Source: Shimia_B sp038527375
GTDB taxonomy: Bacteria > Pseudomonadota > Alphaproteobacteria > Rhodobacterales > Rhodobacteraceae
Length of the DNA stretch: 13,229 nucleotides
Reading direction: 5' to 3'
Assembly: GCA_038527375.1 (NCBI GenBank)
Contig: JBCBFU010000070.1
Span: 1-13,229 of the forward strand
The position numbers were made by a program, and so were the translations under genes. Positions 4,877-10,994 of this stretch are shown piece by piece. The notes beneath the pieces are model-generated. The model had not been told where the DNA came from and ran no database searches. It saw only the letters and a list, made by a program, of their open reading frames with translations. Position 1 is the stretch's first letter, and each line of letters opens with the position of its first letter.

Positions 4877-5575
4877 ATGGGCATAGCCGTCGTCACCGGG
4901 GCCGCGGGTGGATTGGGCAGCGCGATTGCGCAGGCCCTCACGGATCAGGGGCACCATGTCATCGGGATGGACCTGCGCCCCAGCACAACGGCCGAACCGA
5001 TCGAGATCGACCTGACAGACACCGACGCGATCAAGGCCGCGTTTGCGGGGATCGCAGAGCGTCATGGCGGCCTCGACATCCTCGTGAACAACGCCGGCAC
5101 CTGTTTCATGTCGGACTTCCCCGACATCCCAGTCGAGGAGTTCGACCGGCAAATGCAGATCAACTTCTCGTCCATGTTCCACTGCTGTCAGGCGGCGGTG
5201 CCCCTGATGCTGGGCCGGGAGGGCGTGAAGAAGATCGTCAACATCTCCTCCAACGGGGCCTATAATTTCGACGTCTTCGACCCGCCGCATTACCGCGCCT
5301 CCAAGGCCGCGATGGACACGCTGACCAAAGACCTCGCGCGCCGCTATGCCACCGACAAGATAGCGGTGAACTCCATCGCGCCCGCGATGACGGAAACCCC
5401 GCTCTTTGGCGTTCTGGATGACGCGACGCTGGCCAAGGCGATTTCAGCCATGCCGCATGGCGAGGCGATGCAGCCTGCGCAGATTGCGGGTTGGGTCGCG
5501 CATCTGGCGGGCCCGATGGGCGATGTGTGCAGCGGGAATGTGATTATCCTGAACCAAGGGCGGGACGTTCGTTAG
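4877..5575 (+). CDS. Short-chain dehydrogenase/reductase (SDR), classical type
   Basis: A 232-residue Rossmann-fold NAD(P)-dependent oxidoreductase. The cofactor motif TGAAGGLG is at 7-14, with Asp32 after the second strand (MDLRP), which favours NAD over NADP. NNAG is at 71-74, structural Asn96 in MQINFSS, and the catalytic set Ser125 (VNISS), Tyr139 and Lys143 (Y-R-A-S-K) is complete. The I-A-P-A-M-T-E-T-P loop (167-175) and a C-terminal G-N-V-I-I-L-N-Q-G strand are typical. The substrate, probably a polyol, sugar or hydroxy-acid type alcohol, cannot be deduced. The ATG at 4877 has GGGGGAGGA 6 nt upstream and places the Rossmann motif at the usual distance; the frame open to 4850 is not needed. 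The enzyme lies directly behind the structured RNA and terminator, so its expression may depend on readthrough. Confidence 0.92.
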   Translation: MGIAVVTGAAGGLGSAIAQALTDQGHHVIGMDLRPSTTAEPIEIDLTDTDAIKAAFAGIAERHGGLDILVNNAGTCFMSDFPDIPVEEFDRQMQINFSSMFHCCQAAVPLMLGREGVKKIVNISSNGAYNFDVFDPPHYRASKAAMDTLTKDLARRYATDKIAVNSIAPAMTETPLFGVLDDATLAKAISAMPHGEAMQPAQIAGWVAHLAGPMGDVCSGNVIILNQGRDVR

Positions 5576-5700
5576 CTTTTCGCAACCACTTTGAAGTGAC
5601 GAGGGCATCGCCCGGGCCGAGGGGTGGGCGAGAAGCGCCCTCCCCGTGGGGTCGGTCCGGGCGCTGCCCGGCGTATCCGCCGGGCCAGACGTTCGCTAAG
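5564..5700. repeat. Palindrome-rich spacer bracketed by imperfect direct repeats
   Basis: Between the convergent SDR and MBL genes lies a GC-rich spacer of stacked inverted repeats: GGGGTGGGCG (5621-5630) with CGCCCTCCCC (5636-5645), one mismatch and a 5-nt loop; CCGGGC/GCCCGG at about 5657-5671; and GCCCGGCG (5666-5673) with CGCCGGGC (5678-5685), TATC loop. GACGTTCGTTAGC (5564-5576) and GACGTTCGCTAAG (5688-5700) bracket the cluster. It may be a pair of facing terminators without T-runs, or a dispersed REP/MITE-like element. Confidence 0.5.
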
Positions 5701-6424
5701 TGTATGCCTCAGGCGCCTTGCGCAGCGTCTTCCACTGCTCCGGGCAATGCCCGTAGATCATCAAATCATGGGGCATCGCACAAAGCCTCCGGGCGTGATG
5801 CAAGGCCGTCTGGGGCTCCCAAGCCGTATCAAAGGCTTCATCGATCTCGGCCGGTCGCGAGATCGCGTCGGACGTCCAGATCACACGCCCCGTCGCAGGC
5901 AGGTCAATCGCAAAGGCCAACTGCCCCGGCGCATGGCCGGGCGTAAAGAACACCTCGAACCCCGGACCCAGCGTCCCACCTCCATGGATCAACCGGGTCT
6001 CGCGATCTGGCCACTCCATCATCTGCCCGCCCGACCAATAGAGCGGTTTGGGCAACGCACGCTCGACCGCGGATATGACCATCGGGACCCCGGGCCATCC
6101 GTGCAGCCCCCCGATATGGTCGATATGCGTGTGGCTGATCACCAGCAGGTCGATACCGTCCACACCCGCCTTGGCCAATTGCGCATCGGGCAGGTTTTCC
6201 GCTGACATAGAGACGATTTCGCCAAAGCTGTGCAGGCCATCCTCGGTCCCCGCGGCGTCCGCATCCCGGGCGTATTTGGCGGGCATCCCTGTGTCGATCA
6301 GAACGCGTTCGCCCGCGTCCGTTTGCACAAGCGCCCCCATCAGACCGATGATGCGGGGGCCGGAATGGACACGAAACGTGCCATAGTCCAACACTGTTAG
6401 GGATATGGGGCGACCGGTCAGCAT
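5696..6424 (-). CDS. MBL-fold metallo-hydrolase, possibly AHL-lactonase-like
   Basis: A 242-residue metallo-beta-lactamase-fold enzyme with a complete two-metal site: HTHIDH (His98, His100, Asp102, His103), His164 in TPGHAPGQ, Asp186 in WTSDAIS and His226 in IYGHCPEQW. The layout and length resemble the group of N-acyl-homoserine lactonases and related lactonases, so lactone or ester hydrolysis is plausible. The motif set alone cannot prove quorum-signal degradation. There is no signal peptide; it is probably cytoplasmic. The ATG at 6422-6424 is chosen; a TTG at 6460 would extend into the divergent aminotransferase gene and has no Shine-Dalgarno. The chosen start also lacks a clear one. It diverges from the aminotransferase with 19 bp between starts, so the promoters must overlap coding sequence or the shared gap. 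Confidence 0.85.
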   Translation of the reverse strand: MLTGRPISLTVLDYGTFRVHSGPRIIGLMGALVQTDAGERVLIDTGMPAKYARDADAAGTEDGLHSFGEIVSMSAENLPDAQLAKAGVDGIDLLVISHTHIDHIGGLHGWPGVPMVISAVERALPKPLYWSGGQMMEWPDRETRLIHGGGTLGPGFEVFFTPGHAPGQLAFAIDLPATGRVIWTSDAISRPAEIDEAFDTAWEPQTALHHARRLCAMPHDLMIYGHCPEQWKTLRKAPEAYT

Positions 6425-6443
6425 GGCCGCATTGGGGAAGGTG

Positions 6444-7559
6444 ATGGTCGAGAAAGTCAAGATTCACACGCTGTTCCAGTACCTTCTGGAAACCACGGAC
6501 GCATCGCCCGAGGCATTCCTCGGGTTCTCTCTGGCGCAGCCGCCGACCCTGGGGGCCTATCTCAACGACCTCGACCCGGACCTGCCGCTGGATTGGAACG
6601 GTCAGAGCTTTCGGGGCCTGCCCAAGCTGGTGGACCACATCCTGCGGCAAGCCAACCTTGATCTGCCACACGACAGCTTACTGGTGACCGCAGGCGCGGC
6701 AGAGGCGAACTACCTCGCCTTCCAACAGCTCGTGCGACCGGGAAACCGGGTGGTGACCGAAACCCCAGGCTGGCCCCAGATCGACGTGCTGGGTCAGGCC
6801 ATCGGGGCCAAGATGGTGCATGTCACCCGCCGGGCCGAGGACGCGTGGGCCTTCCCCATGGCGGCCTTCAAGAAAGCCGTGACGAAGACGACGCAGCTTG
6901 TGTTCCTAACCAATCCGAACAATCCGACCGGCAAGCTGCTGACCGAAGATGAACTGACCGAGATCGTGTCGATCTGCCGGGCTGCCGATGCGTGGCTGGT
7001 GGTGGACGAGGTCTATGCCGGGCTTGAGTGGACCGGCCCACGCCCGCCCTCCATCGCGGGGCTATACGAAAAGGGCATCACGACCGGGTCGGTGTCCAAG
7101 GCCTTGGGCCTGCAGGGGCTGCGGACGGGCTGGTTGATCTGCCCCGATCCGGACATGGTCATGGACGCGGTGATCCTGCGCGAAAACAGCAGCGAGATCA
7201 TGAACATCCTTGGCGAACACATCGCCGAGATCGCCCTGCGTCCGGGCCGCTATGACGCCGCCCTACGCTCCACCCGCGCAGACGCGAAACAGACCCTGAA
7301 CAAGCTCGATTCCTATATTTCCGCGCAATCCCGGCTTAGCTGGCACAGGCCCGAGGCGGGGCTGATCGGCCTTGCCCATGTGACGGGGGAGGATGGCGAT
7401 ACCCTTGCCCGCAACCTGCTGGCCGACCCGTACCGGACGTTCCTTTTGCCGGGGTCGTCTTACGGGGTGACTGACCACATCAGGTTGGGCGTGGGTGGCG
7501 GCACGGCCGCCAATCTGGACCTCGGGCTTACGCGGTTGGCTGATTACTTGGGCACATAG
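6444..7559 (+). CDS. Class I/II (fold type I) PLP-dependent aminotransferase
   Basis: A 371-residue PLP enzyme of the aspartate-aminotransferase superfamily. Landmarks in order: G-A-A-E-A-N-Y-L-A (about 84-92) at the cofactor phosphate, P-G-W-P-Q (108-112), NPNNPTG (157-163), D188-E-V-Y (Asp to pyridine nitrogen), S-V-S-K219 as the Schiff-base lysine, and R227 in L-R-T-G-W. All essential residues are present. The amino donor is not identifiable; the enzyme could make or degrade an amino acid, or act as a C-S lyase-like relative. The ATG at 6444 follows GGGGAAGG very closely; GTG at 6441 is a possible start, and an upstream in-frame ATG at 6405 lies inside the opposite gene and would add 13 residues the family lacks. 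The 3' end overlaps the convergent GH43 gene by 16 bp. Confidence 0.9.
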   Translation: MVEKVKIHTLFQYLLETTDASPEAFLGFSLAQPPTLGAYLNDLDPDLPLDWNGQSFRGLPKLVDHILRQANLDLPHDSLLVTAGAAEANYLAFQQLVRPGNRVVTETPGWPQIDVLGQAIGAKMVHVTRRAEDAWAFPMAAFKKAVTKTTQLVFLTNPNNPTGKLLTEDELTEIVSICRAADAWLVVDEVYAGLEWTGPRPPSIAGLYEKGITTGSVSKALGLQGLRTGWLICPDPDMVMDAVILRENSSEIMNILGEHIAEIALRPGRYDAALRSTRADAKQTLNKLDSYISAQSRLSWHRPEAGLIGLAHVTGEDGDTLARNLLADPYRTFLLPGSSYGVTDHIRLGVGGGTAANLDLGLTRLADYLGT

Positions 7560-9133
7560 CCAAAGCGCGTGAAGCGCGCGGGGTGTCCCTGTCCGGTGAT
7601 ATCGAATGCCACCATGCCGACAAACGCGCCGGTGAAGGATCCGTGTTCGCCACGCCCGCCTTCGTCCGAGATGACAGAGGCATCGAGCGCGGGTCCCACG
7701 GGGTCCCACAAGTCGCCTTGCGAACAATAGAACCGCTGGACCGCCCCGCGCACGCAGACCTTGAGCGTGACTGGACCGGGGTCGAGCGGGACGGCATCCC
7801 CCATCAGGACCAACCCGCCGTCCGGGTAATCTCCGGGGCAGGACATGACCTGCAACACGCGCCCATCATCCGCGTCACAGGTGACAATCGCCGCGTGGAA
7901 CTTGGTCCGGTTGTAATAGGTCGTGAGGCCTGCACCTTGCTGATAGGTGTGCGGATCGAAATCGAGCACCGTTTCCGCGTCATAGGCGTGATGCTCCTGA
8001 CGCCGCGCGACGAGGGATTGCTCGAACCAGCTGCCCAGGCTTTCGCGCCCGAAGAGGGTCAGCGCCCCGTCCCCGAGGGCAAAGAGCCGATCATGATCAG
8101 GCGTCCTAAGCCACTGAAACTCCATGGGTAGGGCGTCTGGAAAGGGGTCGTGGCGCACGGGTTCGGGCTCGCGGGCGGTGGCATCATGGGGCACCTCGGC
8201 CCGGGCAAGCATCCCGCCCTGTTCGGGGTAGAGCCAATCGTCGCGCCACACCACGCGTTCGATCCCCGTCTCGCGGCCCAGCGGGCAGAACTGCCCCGTG
8301 CCGTCCGGGCCGGGGATCGGGCGGCCCATCAGGAAGGTATGGTAATGCTGACCGTCGGCGCCTTCGACATATTGCCCATGACCCGTTCGCTGGACCGCGT
8401 TGTCGGTCTCCGCCGCACACAGCACGTGTTTGTCCGGATGATCCTCATACGGGCCCCAGATATCGCGGGACCGTGACAGCGTCACCGCATGGTCATAGCC
8501 CGTCCCGCCCTCGGCCGTGGTCAGGTAGTACCAGCCGTTGCGCTTGAACTGGTGGGGGGCCTCGGTCAGGCCGCGATCCGTTCCGTGGTAGATCACTTTG
8601 CAAGGGCCAATCAGGCCGTCCTCGGGGCTCCATTCCTGCATCAGGATACCATCGAAACTGTCATGGGTCGGATTGCCGCCCGTCCCCGTCCCACGGTGGT
8701 TCCACTGGACATTGGTGAACCACTTGCGCCCATCATCGTCGTGGAACAGAGACGGATCGAACCCCGAGGAATTCACGTACCACGGATCGCTCCATACGCC
8801 GTCGATCGTCTCGCAACAGGTGATGTAGTTGTGGGCGTCCTTGAACGACCCATCGAGCCGTTTGACATCCGTATAAACCAACCAGAACTTGCCATCCGCG
8901 TGGCTAAGGCACGGGGCCCAGATACCGCCCGAATCCGGGTTGCCGCGCATGTCCAACAATGCGGCCCGGTTCAGTGGGCGCGCGACAAGCGTCCAATTCA
9001 CCAGATCGCGGGAATGGTGGATTTGCACGCCCGGATACCATTCGAAGGTCGAGGTCGCGATGTAATAGTCCGCGCCCACCCGACAGATCGACGGATCGGG
9101 GTTGAACCCCGGCAAGATCGGATTGCGGATCAT
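7544..9133 (-). CDS. Glycoside hydrolase family 43, beta-xylosidase-like (with C-terminal lectin-like domain)
   Basis: A 529-residue GH43 enzyme. The five-bladed propeller starts at once: NPILPGFNPDPS with catalytic base Asp13, then S-S-G-F-D-P-S with the pKa-modulating Asp126, and G-L-T-E-A-P with general acid Glu191. About residues 330-529 form the beta-sandwich domain typical of bacterial beta-xylosidases of the XynB type (W-F-E-Q-S-L-V-A-R-R-Q and G-L-x-x-Y-Y-N motifs). Family members release xylose, or sometimes arabinose, from the ends of short xylo-oligosaccharides. There is no signal peptide, so oligomers must be imported. It is the last gene of the carbohydrate operon: its ATG (9131-9133) overlaps the TGA of the oxidoreductase gene as ATGA, implying translational coupling. 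A frame extension to 9280 is only a shadow of the upstream gene. Xylosidase is more likely than arabinofuranosidase, but not certain. Confidence 0.9.
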   Translation of the reverse strand: MIRNPILPGFNPDPSICRVGADYYIATSTFEWYPGVQIHHSRDLVNWTLVARPLNRAALLDMRGNPDSGGIWAPCLSHADGKFWLVYTDVKRLDGSFKDAHNYITCCETIDGVWSDPWYVNSSGFDPSLFHDDDGRKWFTNVQWNHRGTGTGGNPTHDSFDGILMQEWSPEDGLIGPCKVIYHGTDRGLTEAPHQFKRNGWYYLTTAEGGTGYDHAVTLSRSRDIWGPYEDHPDKHVLCAAETDNAVQRTGHGQYVEGADGQHYHTFLMGRPIPGPDGTGQFCPLGRETGIERVVWRDDWLYPEQGGMLARAEVPHDATAREPEPVRHDPFPDALPMEFQWLRTPDHDRLFALGDGALTLFGRESLGSWFEQSLVARRQEHHAYDAETVLDFDPHTYQQGAGLTTYYNRTKFHAAIVTCDADDGRVLQVMSCPGDYPDGGLVLMGDAVPLDPGPVTLKVCVRGAVQRFYCSQGDLWDPVGPALDASVISDEGGRGEHGSFTGAFVGMVAFDITGQGHPARFTRFGYVPK

Positions 9134-10242
9134 GACGACAAAAGCGCTGCAGCCGCATCTGGCCCCAAGGCTTCGGGGCGTTTGCAGGTTGTAGTCATCT
9201 CCACGAATTGGCGCGCCTCGCCTGAGGCGAGCACCCCGGTCATGACCTCGGTCGCGTGCACGGCCAATTCGATGGAACACCGATGGTCACGCCCATCATC
9301 CAAGGCCTGCATCATGTCGGCCAGACCCGCACAGCGATAGTTTGCGCGCGTCCCGTCATTGGCGCGCCCAAAGGGGTGATCCCAGGCGGCCACTTCGCTG
9401 ATATCTCCCGACTGCCCCGACCGCTCTAGCGTACCGCCAAAGAAGTTCGGATCAGGGACAAACAGGCTGCCGCCCGTCCCGTACAGCTCCATATTCGCGT
9501 GGCGGTGCGCCCAGACGTCCCAACTGGTCGACAGGGTGATCGTCGCGCCCGAGGCAAACTCAAGCAGGGCGTGGATGTTCGTCGGCGTATCCACCGGAAT
9601 GACCTCACCCTTTCGCGGTTCCGACCCGATGGTCCGCGTCGGCGTGGCCATCGAGGTGAGCGCCGCCACCCGCGCGACCGGCCCCAGAAGCTGGATCAGG
9701 TTCGTGACGTAATAGGGCCCGATATCGAGCATCGGACCCGCTCCGGGTTGGAAGAAGAAATCCGGGTTCGGGTGCCAACCTTCCATGCCGTGCCCCATCA
9801 CATGGGCGGTGCCCGCCGTGATCTCTCCCAACTCGCCCGCATCGATCATAGCGCGGGCCTGCTGGTGTGCTCCGCCGAGGAACGTATCGGGGGCCGAGCC
9901 GACGCGCAGACCGGTCGACGCGCTCTTTTGGGCCAGCGCGGTCCCCTCCTCCAATGTGAGGACGAGCGGTTTTTCGGAATAGGCGTGCTTGCCCGCAGCG
10001 AGAATGTTCGACGTCACCTCGTAATGCGCCGCCGGGATCGTCAGGTTGACCACGGCATCGATGCCCGCATCCCCCAGCAAGTCCTCGACGGACATCGCGC
10101 GCACGCCGAACTCCTCAGCGCGCGCCTGTGCGGCGCTGATGTCCAGATCGGCCACGGCGGTGATATCCACGCCTTTGAACATCGGGCCGAGGCGCAGATA
10201 TGCGGCCGAGATATTGCCGCAGCCAATGATGCCGATCTTCAT
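9130..10242 (-). CDS. Gfo/Idh/MocA family oxidoreductase
   Basis: A 370-residue NAD(P)-dependent sugar dehydrogenase-type protein. The N-terminal Rossmann motif is MKIGIIGCGNIS (1-12), Asp33 follows the second strand (VADLD), and the E-K-P motif with Lys91 is in YSEKPL. The C-terminal half has the G-A-G-P-M-L-D-I-G-P-Y-Y segment (about 167-178). In many relatives this place has D-x-G-x-H, while here Tyr-Tyr follows D-I-G-P. That is a known variant, but it changes the predicted catalytic residue. Members oxidise or reduce hydroxyls of sugars, inositols or glycosides; the substrate is probably a product of the adjacent hydrolases. The ATG at 10240-10242 overlaps the upstream stop as ATGA; a TTG six bases upstream is not needed. 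Confidence 0.9.
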   Translation of the reverse strand: MKIGIIGCGNISAAYLRLGPMFKGVDITAVADLDISAAQARAEEFGVRAMSVEDLLGDAGIDAVVNLTIPAAHYEVTSNILAAGKHAYSEKPLVLTLEEGTALAQKSASTGLRVGSAPDTFLGGAHQQARAMIDAGELGEITAGTAHVMGHGMEGWHPNPDFFFQPGAGPMLDIGPYYVTNLIQLLGPVARVAALTSMATPTRTIGSEPRKGEVIPVDTPTNIHALLEFASGATITLSTSWDVWAHRHANMELYGTGGSLFVPDPNFFGGTLERSGQSGDISEVAAWDHPFGRANDGTRANYRCAGLADMMQALDDGRDHRCSIELAVHATEVMTGVLASGEARQFVEMTTTCKRPEALGPDAAAALLSS

Positions 10243-10994
10243 GCCCAAAGCTCCTTCGCGGCGGCCAGAGACACGGACGCAAAGCGGCGGTGGTCGCTGG
10301 GATTGTCATGTTCCATCACCAGATGATTGCAGTCCGTGGCCTTGATTGCCGCGGCGTAGGCAGGCCAGTCCAAAGATCCCGAGCCCAGATCGGCCCAGCC
10401 GTCCTCATCCGTTTTGTCACCCTCGGGTGCGCGATCCTTGAGGTGGACCGCACTCAACCTGTCGGCATAGGCGGCGATAACCTGGCTGGGATCAACCCCG
10501 GCCACAGCGACCCATGCCGCGTCCAGTTCCACGGCCAGATCATTGCCCTGCATCATGTGGTCAAACGGGAGGGAGCCATCGGGCAGGGCGCGGAACTCAA
10601 AATCATGGTTGTGCCAGCCAACGGTCAGGCCCGCATCCCGCAAGGGGGCGGCGGCGGCATCGCAGCGCGCCCCGAAGGCCGCCCAGCCCGCGGCATCAGT
10701 GGGTCGGTTGTCAGGCATGAGATAGGGAAAATGCACCTGCTCCATCCCCAACCTGCGCGCAATGGCAATCGTGCCCGCCGGGTCGCGTTCCACATCATCC
10801 AGCGCGACGTGGCTGGACCGCATGGCAAGGCCGGAATCCTTGAGACCCGCCTCCAACGCGGCCAGCATATCGGCATCGGCCAATAGCGCGCCGTAGCCTT
10901 CGACCCCCGCGTAACCGAGGTCCGCCACCATGCGCAGCGTGTCCCCCAAGGGCGTGAAGTTTCGGGAGGAATAGAGCTGATAAGCAAAGGTCAT
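10239..10994 (-). CDS. Sugar phosphate isomerase/epimerase family protein (AP endonuclease-2-like TIM barrel)
   Basis: A 251-residue xylose-isomerase-like TIM-barrel protein. It begins F-A-Y-Q-L-Y-S-S-R, a common start in this family. Likely metal-site segments are G-W-H-N-H-D-F-E-F (126-134), V-E-L-D-A-A-W (155-161), V-H-L-K-D (183-187) and M-E-H-D-N (227-231). Such proteins epimerise or isomerise sugars, keto-sugars or inositol derivatives, often next to a Gfo/Idh/MocA partner as here; that pairing suggests a two-step conversion of an oxidised sugar. The true substrate cannot be read. It is cytoplasmic, with no signal peptide. The ATG at 10992-10994 overlaps the GH2 stop codon and its own stop overlaps the oxidoreductase start, both as ATGA. 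The length is slightly shorter than typical members of about 270-290 residues, but all segments are present. Confidence 0.87.
   Translation of the reverse strand: MTFAYQLYSSRNFTPLGDTLRMVADLGYAGVEGYGALLADADMLAALEAGLKDSGLAMRSSHVALDDVERDPAGTIAIARRLGMEQVHFPYLMPDNRPTDAAGWAAFGARCDAAAAPLRDAGLTVGWHNHDFEFRALPDGSLPFDHMMQGNDLAVELDAAWVAVAGVDPSQVIAAYADRLSAVHLKDRAPEGDKTDEDGWADLGSGSLDWPAYAAAIKATDCNHLVMEHDNPSDHRRFASVSLAAAKELWA

Noticed and set aside
5564..5700. Phage or island attachment site made by the GACGTTCG repeats
   Set aside because: There is no integrase or tRNA gene nearby and the repeats are imperfect and only 124 bp apart, too close for an island.
9134..9280. N-terminal extension of the GH43 protein to 9280
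   Set aside because: The extra 49 residues overlap the oxidoreductase gene and are Arg-rich, while the GH43 fold begins right at the ATG at 9133, which forms an ATGA overlap.
8489..9340. Plus-strand frames inside the GH43 gene
   Set aside because: No recognisable domain; the minus-strand GH43 catalytic triad is complete and explains the region.
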